The notes beneath the pieces were generated by a model, which worked only from the letters and a program-made list of their open reading frames with translations, was not told the origin of the DNA and did not search any database. From contig NZ_JABFMX010000021.1 in the NCBI RefSeq assembly GCF_013359735.1, positions 1-64,000 on the forward strand: DNA of 64,000 nucleotides, read 5' to 3'. The stretch's first letter is position 1, and each line of letters begins with the position of its first letter. The translations under genes and the position numbers were made by a program. Of the stretch, positions 50,815 through 60,013 are shown piece by piece. This DNA is from Arthrobacter sp. C9C5 (GTDB lineage: Bacteria > Actinomycetota > Actinomycetes > Actinomycetales > Micrococcaceae).

Positions 50815-51054
50815 CTAGCCTTCTCGAATGACGATAATGGTGTCGCCCGGATTGACCATTTCGCCCTCGTTGACCTTAAAGGATTCGAGGGTTCCGGCCA
50901 CATCGGACTGGATTTCGGTGAACTGCTTCATGATTTCGATGATGCCTACGGTCTGGCCGACTTCGATGGTGTCGCCCTCGTTTGCGAAAGGCGGCTTGCC
51001 CGGGCCGGGCTTGCGGTAAAAGACTCCGGGGAGGGGGGAAACAATGTTTGCCAT
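50815..51054 (-). CDS. Short biotin carboxyl carrier protein (AccB-like)
   Basis: A 79-residue stand-alone biotinyl domain (HxxPG FANEGDTIEVGQTVGIIEIMKQFTEIQSDVAGTLESFKVNEGEMV). The biotin lysine lies in EIMKQ rather than the canonical AMKM, as I recall for carriers in oxoprolinase clusters. It has no N-terminal linker. The stop overlaps the region of the biotin carboxylase start, so the carrier and its carboxylase are translated together. Confidence 0.88.
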   Translation of the reverse strand: MANIVSPLPGVFYRKPGPGKPPFANEGDTIEVGQTVGIIEIMKQFTEIQSDVAGTLESFKVNEGEMVNPGDTIIVIREG

Positions 51055-51090
51055 GGGGTGCTCGCTTTCAGATGGTTGGATTAATCGGCT

Positions 51091-51846
51091 CTAGCCCAGG
51101 ACCGCACGCACGGCGCTGGCCACGGCAGTGGAATTGGGTGCGTCGGAGTGCACGCAGATGCTTCGGAACGGAATGGTCAGCTCGGTGCCGTCAACGGCCA
51201 GTACCGGTTCACCGGCCAGGGCGCGGCTGACACGCTCGGCGGCGGCTGCGGGATCAGTGGGAACCGGGCGGCGCTGGATCAGCAGCTCGCCTGCCGGACC
51301 GTAGTTCAGGTCGACATAGAGTTCCGGCACGAATTCCACGCCCATCGCCCGGCACACTTCTTCGTGGGCGGTCCCGGCGAGCCCGTAAAACGGAACTCCG
51401 TACTGCAGGGCCGCTCCGGCGGCGGCCTGCATCAGCTCCTCGTCACCGGCCAGCATCCCGTAGAGGGCGCCATGTGGTTTGATGTGGTTCAGCGTGAGAC
51501 CGTGCTTGCCGAGGAATGCCGTCAAGGCTCCGGTCTGGTACAGGATGATCGACTCGACCTCGTCAGGGCTGAGTACCATCCGGCGGCGTCCGAAACCCAC
51601 GACGTCGGGGAGGCCGGGGTGCGACCCTACAGCCACCCCGTGCTCGGCGGCGAGCGCCACAGTCCGGTTCATAACGTCGGGATCTCCGGCGTGAAACCCG
51701 CAGGCCACGTTGGCAACGTCGATGATGCGCATGAGTTCTTCGTCGTTGCCGAACTCGTGGAGGCCCAGGCCTTCACCCATGTCGGAGTTCAACAGCACAC
51801 GCCCTTGAGGCCGCCGAGCGGTGGCGGGAGTCACATTTGTTTGCAT
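51091..51846 (-). CDS. pxpA: 5-oxoprolinase subunit PxpA (LamB/YcsF)
   Basis: A 251-residue LamB/YcsF family protein: LLNSDMGEGLGLHEFGNDEELMRIIDVANVACGFHAGDPDVM, GVAVGSHPGLPDVVGFGRR, and LNHIKPHGALYGMLAGDEELM carry the conserved Asp/His residues of the metal-free or metal-bound catalytic pocket. Together with PxpB and PxpC it hydrolyses 5-oxoproline with ATP. It is the first gene of the minus-strand operon, divergent from the PucR-type regulator. Confidence 0.93.
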   Translation of the reverse strand: MQTNVTPATARRPQGRVLLNSDMGEGLGLHEFGNDEELMRIIDVANVACGFHAGDPDVMNRTVALAAEHGVAVGSHPGLPDVVGFGRRRMVLSPDEVESIILYQTGALTAFLGKHGLTLNHIKPHGALYGMLAGDEELMQAAAGAALQYGVPFYGLAGTAHEEVCRAMGVEFVPELYVDLNYGPAGELLIQRRPVPTDPAAAAERVSRALAGEPVLAVDGTELTIPFRSICVHSDAPNSTAVASAVRAVLG

Positions 51847-51886
51847 GGTGCAACGCTACTCAGCATCCGGGGCCGCCGATATTGTG

Positions 51887-51910
51887 CAGGCCGATGAATC
51901 GAACGGCCTG
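51887..51910. promoter_or_regulatory. Dyad CAGGCCG-N10-CGGCCTG in the pxpA/pucR divergent region
   Basis: A perfect seven-base inverted repeat lies 41 bases before pxpA and 56 before the regulator start. It is the best candidate operator for the PucR-type protein. A second weaker pair (GCATCC at 51863, GGATGC at 51920) encloses it. Confidence 0.45.
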
Positions 51911-51965
51911 ACTTATGCTGGATGCACTATCTAGGCATTCATTCGCGCTGTCCATGGAGGCTTCC

Positions 51966-53408
51966 TTGAGGATCTCGGACCTGGTTGACGACGTCGATCT
52001 CAACATCCGCCTTCGCGTTCCCGGCGCCGAAGGCCGCCTGAACCGGCCGATCACTTGGTGCGCGCCCACTGAACACATGGACCCCACGCCCTTTCTCAGC
52101 GTCAACGCCCTCGTGCTGACCAACGGCATGGGCCTGAACGTTAGGGACTTCAGGATCTGGGACGCCTACGTGGAACGGCTGGTCTCCGTGCCCGTTTCCG
52201 GACTGGCATTCGGTCTGGGCGCCGCGCACCGCGAGCTGCCGGAGGGCCTGTTGCAGGCCTGCGAGGCGCACGGCTTGCCGCTGCTGGAGCTCCCGCCGGA
52301 GGTGCCCTTCGTGCTGGTCATGCGCCATGTGGAGCGGATCATTGCCACCGAGCGCTATGAGGAACTGCGGAAAGGCTGGGAGTTGGCAGACGAATGCACC
52401 CGCTTGGCGGCTGACGGGCGGTCCCTGGCGGAGGTGCTCGGGCGGGTGGCGGACGCCGTCAACGCGAGGGTGGCCGTGATCGATCAAAATGCGTTCGAAC
52501 TCGTAGCCGCAGGCACGGCCCACGGCGATACGGCGCGGACCAGGCTGCGTCTGCCAAGCGGCGGAGCTGAGCAATTCAGGCTTGCCATCGAGGGGATTGG
52601 CAGTGACGTCGTGCTGCAGCCAGTTCTGGGCCCCGTTGCTGCCGTCATCGGCCTGCAACTTAGCTACACCCTTGGCTCCCGCTCGCCCCTGCATTCCCGG
52701 GAGGCGGCGCGCTTCATGGAGGCTCTCTATGCGGACCACGGCGAGCCGTCCCAGCCGCTGCGCCGCTATGCCCTCGAGTCCGGCTTCGATCCCGGCGGAG
52801 ACTGGAGCACGGTACTCATCGGCAGTTCGGAAGAGATCGCGCCCGCGAAGCTGCGAGCCATTGCGTGGCGCGCGCGGGTGGGGTTGCAGGCCGCTTTCAG
52901 TACGGTGCGGTTCATGGAGGAGACCGGCCTCACCACGTTGTTGCTGCAGCACCGGCACGGAACAGCCGACCTGCTTGATGCCGTCCGGGAGTTCTTTCTG
53001 GACGCTCCGGAATTGTCCGTCATCGTCACCGAGTCTGCGAACCTCAGCGAACTGCCGCTGACGCTTCAGCTCGCCCGGCGCCAGGTGGGGCGGCCCGGCG
53101 TGCACAAGGCGCCGCTGGCCGATCTCGCCGGCATCGTGCAAGGGCTGCCCAGCCCAGGTTTGGTGGCACTGTGCCAGCGCCTCCTGGCCCCCTTGGCCTC
53201 CGACGGCGGCAGTGCGCTGCGGGAGACGTTCGACGCATATCTGCGGCACAGCGGGAATTCCGCGAAGATCTGCGACGAGCTCTTCATTCACCGAAACACG
53301 CTCAGCTACAGGCTGAGGAAGATCCAGGAGCTGCTGCGGCTGGATCTGACCGACGGCGAAGTCCGCGCCACCTACATGCTGGCTTTGGGTGTCGTTGCAG
53401 CAAACTGA
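51966..53408 (+). CDS. PucR family transcriptional regulator
   Basis: A 480-residue PucR-type regulator: N-terminal PucR domain (RISDLVDDVDLNIRLRVPGAEGRLNRPITWCAPTEHMDPTPFL), a central GGDEF-like/CdaR region, and a C-terminal HTH_30 (NSAKICDELFIHRNTLSYRLRKIQELLRLDLTDGEVR). The TTG start has GGAGG five bases upstream; the ATG four codons earlier covers that site. It is divergent from the pxp operon and probably activates it in response to 5-oxoproline or an amide. Confidence 0.9.
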   Translation: MRISDLVDDVDLNIRLRVPGAEGRLNRPITWCAPTEHMDPTPFLSVNALVLTNGMGLNVRDFRIWDAYVERLVSVPVSGLAFGLGAAHRELPEGLLQACEAHGLPLLELPPEVPFVLVMRHVERIIATERYEELRKGWELADECTRLAADGRSLAEVLGRVADAVNARVAVIDQNAFELVAAGTAHGDTARTRLRLPSGGAEQFRLAIEGIGSDVVLQPVLGPVAAVIGLQLSYTLGSRSPLHSREAARFMEALYADHGEPSQPLRRYALESGFDPGGDWSTVLIGSSEEIAPAKLRAIAWRARVGLQAAFSTVRFMEETGLTTLLLQHRHGTADLLDAVREFFLDAPELSVIVTESANLSELPLTLQLARRQVGRPGVHKAPLADLAGIVQGLPSPGLVALCQRLLAPLASDGGSALRETFDAYLRHSGNSAKICDELFIHRNTLSYRLRKIQELLRLDLTDGEVRATYMLALGVVAAN

Positions 53409-53448
53409 GGGCGACGCGGCGCAGCTTGCTGGTGCCTCGCGCTCCGCG

Positions 53449-54489
53449 TCATGCGGCGTTGTCCCAGGCGCTGCTTTCCCTCACGCACAATGTCGGTTTG
53501 AGCCGGACGGGTTCGACCTGTTCGCCGTCAAGCACGCGCTTGAGGAGCTGCATCGCTGTCCGTCCGATATCCAGCATGGGGGAGCGGACCGAGGAGAGCG
53601 GTATGGGGAGCTCCGCAGCGACGGAAGTGTCGTTGAAGCCCACCACCGCCACGTCACTGCCGACGGCGAGGCCATGTGAGCGCAGTACGCCCATAGCGCC
53701 GATTGCCGCGAAGTCGTTGACGGCGAAGACGGCAGTGGGATTCGGATTCCTGCCCGCCAAGATCGTTTCGGTGGCTTCGCGGCCGCCCGCCGTGTCGAAC
53801 CGGGACCAGACGATGGCTTCCTGGGGAAGCTTGCCACCTAGGGATTTCCACCGGTCCGCGAACCCTGCCGTCCGGTCAACAGCCGTGCTGGCGTATGGTT
53901 CACCGGCGATGACGGCGACGTTCCGGTGGCCTTGGCTCCACAGGTGGTCGGCCACGAGTTGGCCGCCGAGGACATCGTCGCACGTGGCCGACGGGTAGCC
54001 GGTGACCCGACGGTTCATCAGCACGAAGGGAATGTTGCGGGCGGTGAGCTCCCTGAGCTGGCTACCATCCAGATGGGCATCGCCGATGATGAGCCCGTCC
54101 ACGCGGCGGGCCAGCATGGTGTCAGTTTTCCGGCGTTGTTCCTGGGGGTCATCGCGCGAATTCATAACGAACGTGGAGTAGCCGAGCTCGGCTGCGGCCT
54201 CTTCAATCCCCTCGTACATGATGGCCAGGACAAGGTCCGAGAGCCGGGGGACAATCACGCCCATCAGGCGGGTCCGCCGAGTCCGCAGGCCGGCGGCCTG
54301 GGGATTGGGGGAGTAGCCCCGCTTCCGCGCCAACTCGCGAACCCGTTCAGCCGTCGCCACGGACGCGGCGCCGCGGGCAACGTCGGAGCCCGAATGCAGA
54401 ATCCTGGACACGGTGGACGGGTGGATGCCGAGCTCGTTGGCGAGATCCTTCAGCGTGACGGTGCGGCCGTCGGCCGTGATTTCTTTCAT
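53449..54489 (-). CDS. LacI family transcriptional regulator
   Basis: A 346-residue LacI/GalR protein: HTH VTLKDLANELGIHPSTVSRILH followed by a periplasmic-binding-protein-like sensor (RLMGVIVPRLSDLVLAIMYEGIEEAA, TCDDVLGGQLVADHLWSQGHRNVAVIAGEPYA). It is divergent from the asparaginase operon; two CCCAA...TTGGG sites lie in between. It most likely represses that operon and is released by a catabolic intermediate. Confidence 0.93.
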   Translation of the reverse strand: MKEITADGRTVTLKDLANELGIHPSTVSRILHSGSDVARGAASVATAERVRELARKRGYSPNPQAAGLRTRRTRLMGVIVPRLSDLVLAIMYEGIEEAAAELGYSTFVMNSRDDPQEQRRKTDTMLARRVDGLIIGDAHLDGSQLRELTARNIPFVLMNRRVTGYPSATCDDVLGGQLVADHLWSQGHRNVAVIAGEPYASTAVDRTAGFADRWKSLGGKLPQEAIVWSRFDTAGGREATETILAGRNPNPTAVFAVNDFAAIGAMGVLRSHGLAVGSDVAVVGFNDTSVAAELPIPLSSVRSPMLDIGRTAMQLLKRVLDGEQVEPVRLKPTLCVRESSAWDNAA

Positions 54490-54565
54490 TTGTTCCCCTG
54501 CCGCAGCTCAAGAAGGCGTCCTACAAGAGTGCCCGACGCGGTGCGAATCTTCAGCCCTAGGACCC

Positions 54566-54594
54566 TTGACGTGTCAAGAGTCACATTCTATAGT
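54566..54594 (+). promoter_or_regulatory. Promoter TTGACG-N17-TATAGT for the asparaginase operon
   Basis: A near-consensus -35 (54566-54571), a 17-base spacer and TATAGT (54589-54594). The -35 is part of a palindrome CTTGACGTGTCAAG. The predicted transcription start is near 54601, directly before the first LacI operator, giving a leader of about 175 bases. Confidence 0.75.
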
Positions 54595-54605
54595 CACTTT
54601 AACCC

Positions 54606-54625
54606 CTACCCAATCGATTGGGTAG
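54606..54625. promoter_or_regulatory. LacI-type operator 1, perfect 20-base palindrome
   Basis: CTACCCAATCGATTGGGTAG is a perfect palindrome with the central CG typical of LacI/GalR operators. It covers roughly +5 to +25 of the predicted transcript, a repressing position. Confidence 0.8.
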
Positions 54626-54719
54626 TCAGGCGGGACGCATTCGACACCAAAAGTGTTTACAGCGCTGAAACGCCGGACGGCACCGGGGGGAAACATCGCG
54701 TAGTTACTTTTAGCCAAGA

Positions 54720-54735
54720 ACCCAAACGATTGGGT
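54720..54735. promoter_or_regulatory. LacI-type operator 2, ACCCAA-ACGA-TTGGGT
   Basis: A second copy of the CCCAA/TTGGG half sites lies 110 bases after operator 1 and 40 bases before the asparaginase start. The two sites could support DNA looping by a tetrameric or doubly bound repressor. Confidence 0.7.
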
Positions 54736-54775
54736 ACGCGTTCGCCGCGGCGGGTGCAGGAGCAACGGAGTCAAT

Positions 54776-55846
54776 ATGACCGTCACAGATTCGGGGAGCC
54801 CCCACGTGGTGCTGCTGGCCACGGGAGGCACCATCTCCTCCCGCGGCTCCGAGACCGGCGGAGCGGTGGCGTCGGACACGGGAGAGCAGGTTTTCGCCAG
54901 CGTGGGCGGCCGGGCCGCCCACCCGGTTCGCGTGGTGGACGTCTTCCGGAAGGGTTCGTACCTGCTGACCGTCGACGACATGATCGCCATCTGCGCCAGG
55001 ATCCGCGAGACCCTGGCGGACCCGCAGGTTCTCGGGGTGGTAGTGACGCATGGCACGGACACGATGGAGGAAACGGCGTACCTGGCGGAGCTCACGCACA
55101 ACGATGCCAGGCCCGTCGTCTTCACCGGCGCCCAGCAAGCGGCCGACTCCAGAACCCCGGACGGCCCGGGAAATCTCGCCCGGGCAATCGCCGTCGCCGG
55201 CTCTTCCGCAGCCCGGGGGAAGGGGGTGCTCCTGGCCTTTGCCGGGACCATCTTCCCTGCGGCCGGAGTGCGGAAGTGCCACACCACCAGAGCCGAGGCC
55301 TTCGCCAACCCGGATTTCGGAACGGCCGGAACGGTCAGCGAAGAGGGTGAAGTCAGCCTCACGACGGCACGGCCCACGGTTGATGCGCTGCCTTTGCCTG
55401 GCGCCGGGGCCGGTTCGCCCCGCGTGGACCTCATTGCCGCCTACCCCGGCGCGGACGCCACCCTGCTGCGAAGTTCCCTCCAAGCCGGGGCGGCGGGGAT
55501 TGTCCTCCAGGGGACGGGAACGGGCAACGCCAACCGCGAGATCTGCCGGGAGGTCGCCGCGGCCACCGCGGCCGGTGTCGTGGTGGTGACGAGCACCCGG
55601 GTGGAGGCCGGCGCCGTCGTGCCGATCTATGGCGACGGCGGCGGCGACGATCTGCGCGCGGCTGGCGCCATATCTTCCGGGCTGCTCCGGCCATCCCAGT
55701 CGTTGGTCCTGCTCAGCCTGCTGCTCAGGCTGGGCACCCCCGTGTCCCGCATCGCGGAAACCTTCGCCCTGCGTGGCAGGGCCCCGGACCACCCCCAGAC
55801 CAGAACCCATCAAGAGAACCCAACAAAAAGCGCAGTGAAAGGTTGA
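54776..55846 (+). CDS. Asparaginase family amidohydrolase
   Basis: A 356-residue asparaginase/glutaminase-type enzyme. The catalytic set is complete: Thr19 in [10 protein letters not shown], Thr94-Asp95 in [12 protein letters not shown], and Lys167 in FPAAGVRK. There is no signal peptide, so it is cytoplasmic. In this operon, with an imide-hydrolase-like protein next to it, the substrate may be a half-amide rather than asparagine; this is inference. The C-terminal 20 residues are an unstructured tail. The next gene starts four bases after the stop. Confidence 0.9.
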   Translation: MTVTDSGSPHVVLLATGGTISSRGSETGGAVASDTGEQVFASVGGRAAHPVRVVDVFRKGSYLLTVDDMIAICARIRETLADPQVLGVVVTHGTDTMEETAYLAELTHNDARPVVFTGAQQAADSRTPDGPGNLARAIAVAGSSAARGKGVLLAFAGTIFPAAGVRKCHTTRAEAFANPDFGTAGTVSEEGEVSLTTARPTVDALPLPGAGAGSPRVDLIAAYPGADATLLRSSLQAGAAGIVLQGTGTGNANREICREVAAATAAGVVVVTSTRVEAGAVVPIYGDGGGDDLRAAGAISSGLLRPSQSLVLLSLLLRLGTPVSRIAETFALRGRAPDHPQTRTHQENPTKSAVKG

Positions 55847-55850
55847 ACTC

Positions 55851-56741
55851 ATGACAAAGGACATCCAAGTCGCATTCGGCGTCGACGTGGACGCCGTTGC
55901 CGGAATGCTCGGCTCCTACGGAGGCGAAGACTCTCCGTGTGACATCTCCCGCGGTCTGTTTAGCGGGGAAGTCGGTGGCCCGCGCCTCATCCGCCTCTTT
56001 GAGAAGTACGAGCTGCCGGCCACGTGGTTCGTCCCGGGTCACTCGATCGAGACGTTCCCGGACCTGACCCGGATGATCGTGGACGCAGGGCATGAAATCG
56101 GCGTGCACGGGTACTCGCACGAGAACCCCATCGCCATGACCCGGGAGCAGGAGACGGCCATCCTTGACCGGTCGATCGAACTCATCGAAAAGGTCTCCGG
56201 CCGTCGCCCCACGGGCTACGTCGCTCCGTGGTGGGAATTTTCGCAGGTTACCAACGAGATTCTCCTCGAACGCGGGATCAAGTACGACCACTCCCTGATG
56301 CACCGCGACTTCGAGCCCTACTACGTCCGGGTCGGCGACAGCTGGAAGAAGATCGACTACACCAAGGACGCCGAAACCTGGATGGAGCCGCTGGTCCGGG
56401 GCAAGGAAACCGACCTGGTCGAGATTCCGGCCAACTGGTACCTCGATGACCTGCCTCCGATGATGTTCATCAAGGCGTCCCCGAACTCGCACGGCTTTGT
56501 CAGCCCCCGCGACATCGAGCAGATGTGGCGCGACCAGTTCGACTGGGTCTACCGGGAAATGGATCAGGCAGTCTTCACCATGACCATCCACCCCGACGTC
56601 TCGGGCCGGCCCCAGGTCCTGCTCATGCTCGAACGCCTCATCGAACACATCAACTCCCACGAAGGCGTCAGCTGGCTCAAATTCGACCAGATCGCGGACT
56701 CCTTCCTCGCCCGCAGCCCCCGAAAGGAAAACCAGTCATGA
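55851..56741 (+). CDS. Polysaccharide deacetylase-fold hydrolase (PuuE/HpPgdA/imidase type)
   Basis: A 296-residue NodB-fold hydrolase starting directly at the fold without a signal peptide. Metal ligands are Asp14 (GVDVDAV) with His86 and His90 (VHGYSHE), followed by [26 protein letters not shown] and the C-terminal [21 protein letters not shown]. This cytosolic subgroup includes allantoinase PuuE, Helicobacter PgdA and bacterial cyclic imide hydrolases, so hydrolysis of an imide or ureide ring is more likely than of a polysaccharide. It overlaps the MFS gene by four bases. Confidence 0.82.
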   Translation: MTKDIQVAFGVDVDAVAGMLGSYGGEDSPCDISRGLFSGEVGGPRLIRLFEKYELPATWFVPGHSIETFPDLTRMIVDAGHEIGVHGYSHENPIAMTREQETAILDRSIELIEKVSGRRPTGYVAPWWEFSQVTNEILLERGIKYDHSLMHRDFEPYYVRVGDSWKKIDYTKDAETWMEPLVRGKETDLVEIPANWYLDDLPPMMFIKASPNSHGFVSPRDIEQMWRDQFDWVYREMDQAVFTMTIHPDVSGRPQVLLMLERLIEHINSHEGVSWLKFDQIADSFLARSPRKENQS

Positions 56742-58132
56742 CCATCCAGCAGCCCGCCGTCGACCTGACGCAACCCGCACCCGACGAGAAACGCCGCTTC
56801 CCGGTCTTCTCCAAGCGCAATACCACCACCGCCACCGTGCTGGCCCTGCTTGCCTGGACCATTGCCGTTTTCGACTACGGACTTTTCGGCACCCTCTTGC
56901 CGGCCATGCAGGAAGAGTTCGGCTGGAGTGCGACCGAAGCCTACGCAATCAACACCTGGATTGCCGTCGGTACGGCAATCGTCTGCTTCGGTATCGGCCC
57001 CGTCATTGACCGGCTCGGCCGCCGCAAGGGCATGATGACCACGATCGGCGGCACCGCCGTCGTCTCCGGCCTGACGGCCCTGATTCCGACCGGAATCCCG
57101 TTCCTCAGCAACGGGCTTCTTGTGCTGGTCCGTTCCTTCGGCGGCCTCGGCTTCTCGGAGCAGGCAGTCAACGCGACCTACATGAACGAGGTCTACCAGG
57201 TAACAGAAGTCGCCGACAAGCGTAAGCGCCCCGGTTTCCACTACTCCTTCATCCAGGGCGGCTGGCCGCTGGGCTTCCTGCTCGCCAGTGCCTTGGCGCT
57301 CGCGTTCCTTCCCTCCCTCGGCTGGCGCGCCCTGTACCTCATGGCGACCATTCCCGCCGCGATCATCGTGTGGGTTATTGCCAAGAAGCTCAAGGAGACC
57401 CCCCAGTTCGAACTGCACCACAAGCTGACCCAACTCGAGAAGGGCGGCCAGTCCGCGGAGGCCCATGCCCTGGCCCACGCGTACGGCGTAGAACACTCTT
57501 CCGCAGCTCCGCTGAAGCGCATCTGGGAACCGCACCTGCGCCGGAACACGATCGTCTTCTCGCTGGCCTGGATCTTCAACTTTTTCGGCATCATGATCTT
57601 CAGCATCCTCGGCAGCTCCGTCCTCAAGAACGCCAAGGGTGTGGAACTTTCGGATGCGTTCTGGATGCTGATTGTCATCAACATGCTGGCGTACTTCGGT
57701 TACGTCTTCCACGGATGGCTCGGTGACAAGATCGGCCGCAAGCGGACCATCATCGGCGGCTGGATCCTCTCCGGCCTGTCCTTCACCATCATGCTCAGCC
57801 CCATCGCCACCAGCCCGGTCATGATCATCCTCACCTACGGCGCCGGGTTGTTCTTCTTGGTCGGACCCTACGCCGCCATCCAGTACTTCATGGCTGAGTG
57901 CTACCCCGTTAGCTGCCGTGCCACCGGCACCGCCTTCATCGGTGCAATGAGCCAGCCCGGCACCATTCTCGGCGGCGCGCTGTTCACGGCAGCGGCAGCT
58001 AGCGCGGGAACCGGCGCTGCAGCCTTGTGGGTCGGCGCGGCCGGCACGCTGTTTTCCGGCCTGCTAATGATCGCCGCGAAGCCCCCGGCAGAGGCGCTGC
58101 TCGAGGATCACCCGCACGAGGTCGAAGTATGA
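56738..58132 (+). CDS. MFS transporter of the catabolic operon
   Basis: A 464-residue major facilitator with twelve spans; loop 2-3 reads [14 protein letters not shown], and the central loop is long ([32 protein letters not shown]). It belongs with sugar/organic acid symporters. GAAAGGAAA precedes the ATG, and the start and stop each overlap neighbours by four bases. It probably imports the operon's substrate. Confidence 0.87.
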   Translation: MTIQQPAVDLTQPAPDEKRRFPVFSKRNTTTATVLALLAWTIAVFDYGLFGTLLPAMQEEFGWSATEAYAINTWIAVGTAIVCFGIGPVIDRLGRRKGMMTTIGGTAVVSGLTALIPTGIPFLSNGLLVLVRSFGGLGFSEQAVNATYMNEVYQVTEVADKRKRPGFHYSFIQGGWPLGFLLASALALAFLPSLGWRALYLMATIPAAIIVWVIAKKLKETPQFELHHKLTQLEKGGQSAEAHALAHAYGVEHSSAAPLKRIWEPHLRRNTIVFSLAWIFNFFGIMIFSILGSSVLKNAKGVELSDAFWMLIVINMLAYFGYVFHGWLGDKIGRKRTIIGGWILSGLSFTIMLSPIATSPVMIILTYGAGLFFLVGPYAAIQYFMAECYPVSCRATGTAFIGAMSQPGTILGGALFTAAAASAGTGAAALWVGAAGTLFSGLLMIAAKPPAEALLEDHPHEVEV

Positions 58133-58896
58133 CACCGGAGACAAAGGTTGCGGTCATCACCGGGGCAGCGAGTGGGATTGGACGCGCGCTCGCGGTTCAC
58201 TACGCCAACCGAGGCGTGCATTCGGTGATCGGCACCTTTCCGGGAGATCCCCACGACCCGGAGGAAACCCTGCGCCTCGTGAAGGACGCGGGGGGCCAGA
58301 CGGTGATTCACGAAGTGGATGTCCGCAGCACGCCGTCCGTGGATGCGTTCGCCGAACGCGCTGTCGAGGAGTACGGTCGGCTGGACTACGCGGTGGCCAA
58401 CGCGGGAATCCTGCGCAACTCGCCCTTGGGCGAGATGACCGACGAGCGCTGGGAGGACATGCTCGACGTCGATCTCACCGGCGTGCTGCGGACCCTGCGT
58501 GCGGGGTCCGCGAGGATGACCGACGGCGGGGCGATGGTTGCCGTGTCCTCAATTGCCGGAGGCGTCTATGGGTGGGAGGAGCATGCCCACTATGCGGCCG
58601 CCAAGGCCGGCGTGCTCGGGCTGATCCGCAGCGTGGCCGCCGAACTGGGACCGCGCGGCATCCGTGCCAACGCCGTTATCCCCGGACTCATCGAGACGCC
58701 CCAGTCCCTGGACCCGGTGAACTCGCTGGGGCCCGATGGCCTGCAGCGAGCCGGGCGGGACATCCCCTGGGGCCGGGTCGGCCGGCCCGAGGAGGTTGCC
58801 AGCGTGATCGGCTTCCTGACCTCCGATGACGCCGCCTACGTCACGGGCCAGTCGCTGATAGTCGACGGCGGCCTCACCATCAAAATGCGTGCCTGA
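58129..58896 (+). CDS. Short-chain dehydrogenase/reductase 1
   Basis: A 255-residue classical SDR: cofactor motif TGAASGIG, the NAG motif (VANAGIL), active Ser in AVSSIAGGVYG and YAAAKAG with the catalytic Tyr/Lys. It overlaps the MFS stop as ATGA. It oxidises or reduces an alcohol or ketone in the pathway; the cofactor preference is uncertain. Confidence 0.9.
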   Translation: MTPETKVAVITGAASGIGRALAVHYANRGVHSVIGTFPGDPHDPEETLRLVKDAGGQTVIHEVDVRSTPSVDAFAERAVEEYGRLDYAVANAGILRNSPLGEMTDERWEDMLDVDLTGVLRTLRAGSARMTDGGAMVAVSSIAGGVYGWEEHAHYAAAKAGVLGLIRSVAAELGPRGIRANAVIPGLIETPQSLDPVNSLGPDGLQRAGRDIPWGRVGRPEEVASVIGFLTSDDAAYVTGQSLIVDGGLTIKMRA

Positions 58897-58915
58897 AAAG
58901 CCCCGGAAGGAACGA

Positions 58916-59635
58916 ATGAACAACACTGACACCGCCCCTCACACGTCGGGCCGCGCCGTGGTGGTCACGGGCGGGGCCAGCGGCATCGGCAAGGCCATCG
59001 CCGAAGCCTTCACGGCGAACGGCGACAGAGTGGCTGTCCTGGACCGCTCTGGCGTGGGCGTCATCGCCGTCGACGTCTCGGATGAAGCGAGCGTGAAGGC
59101 GGCCTTCGCTGCCGCAAGGGAACAGCTGGGCAGGATCGACATCCTCGTCAACAGCGCTGGCCTGCTGACCGAATCGCGGCTGGAGGACATGACCCTGGCC
59201 ATGTGGAACGAGACGATTTCCGTCGACCTGACCGGCGTTTTCCTCTGCTGCCGGGAGGTGGTGGGGGAGATGCGGCAGCAGAAGTGGGGCCGCATCATCA
59301 ACATCGCCTCCCAGTTGGCCATCAAGGGCGGCACCGGGCTCACCCACTACAGTGCCGCCAAGGCCGGGGTGGTGGGGCTGACCAAGGCTCTCGCCCTGGA
59401 AACCGCCGGCGACAACGTGCTGGTCAACAGCATCGCCCCCGGGCCGATCGAAACTCCGCTGGTTGACGGGATCTCGGAAGACTGGAAGGCGGCCAAACGT
59501 GCTGAGCTTCCGCTGGGGCGCTTCGGAAAGCCGGCGGAAGTTGCACCCACAGCTCTCCTGCTGGCCAGCGACCCCGGGGGAAACCTGTTTGTGGGGCAGA
59601 CCCTCGGCCCCAATTCCGGCGATGTAATGCCCTAA
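58916..59635 (+). CDS. Short-chain dehydrogenase/reductase 2
   Basis: A 239-residue classical SDR: TGGASGIG, VNSAGLL instead of NNAG, NIASQLAIKGGTG with Ser, and YSAAKAG. It is shorter than usual because the segment between the cofactor motif and the acidic residue is compressed (VAVLDRSGVGVIAVDVSD). GGAAGGAA lies before the ATG. Co-transcribed with SDR 1. Confidence 0.9.
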   Translation: MNNTDTAPHTSGRAVVVTGGASGIGKAIAEAFTANGDRVAVLDRSGVGVIAVDVSDEASVKAAFAAAREQLGRIDILVNSAGLLTESRLEDMTLAMWNETISVDLTGVFLCCREVVGEMRQQKWGRIINIASQLAIKGGTGLTHYSAAKAGVVGLTKALALETAGDNVLVNSIAPGPIETPLVDGISEDWKAAKRAELPLGRFGKPAEVAPTALLLASDPGGNLFVGQTLGPNSGDVMP

Positions 59636-59650
59636 GAAAGGGACGGACAC

Positions 59651-60013
59651 ATGTGCGGTGCCTGCGGACGAACCGTTGTGCCCGATCCCATCCTGGGCCC
59701 GGTCAGAACAATGCGGCAACACCTGATTGCCGCAGCGACCATCAACAGTGTGTGCCAGGGCCTGCCGGGAGCCCCCAAAGTGACCGCGCTCAAAGATGGC
59801 TGGATGATGACCGGTCCTTCGGGGGCCTCAAGGCAATGCCAGACCCTTGAAGAACTGTGGACCGCGGTCCTTGGTTGTTTTACGGATGCCTCGGTTTTAG
59901 GACGCCTGCACAGGCGCCGGGAAGACTATGCGTCCGACCCGTCCAACGCAGGGCTGCCCGCGCGTGCGGCCGGCATGGTCGCACCAAACAGCAAAGGAAA
60001 ACTTCATGACTGA
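59651..60013 (+). CDS. Small cysteine-motif protein of unknown function
   Basis: A 120-residue protein beginning MCGACGRTVVPDP, a CxxC immediately at the N-terminus, with two further cysteines at about 35 (INSVCQGL) and 63 (SRQCQTL), and one in LGCFTD. The arrangement could bind zinc or an iron-sulfur cluster. GAAAGGGACGG lies before the ATG. The stop overlaps the next start by eight bases. No family is known to me; its position between an SDR and an Old Yellow Enzyme suggests a redox or assembly role. Confidence 0.65.
   Translation: MCGACGRTVVPDPILGPVRTMRQHLIAAATINSVCQGLPGAPKVTALKDGWMMTGPSGASRQCQTLEELWTAVLGCFTDASVLGRLHRRREDYASDPSNAGLPARAAGMVAPNSKGKLHD

Noticed and set aside
49460..51054. 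Housekeeping acetyl-CoA carboxylase
   Set aside because: The short stand-alone BCCP with EIMKQ and the coupling to pxpB/pxpC, without an acyl-CoA carboxyltransferase, point to the oxoprolinase-linked type.
55851..56741. Secreted peptidoglycan or chitin deacetylase
   Set aside because: There is no signal peptide or membrane anchor, and the gene is embedded in a cytosolic small-molecule operon.
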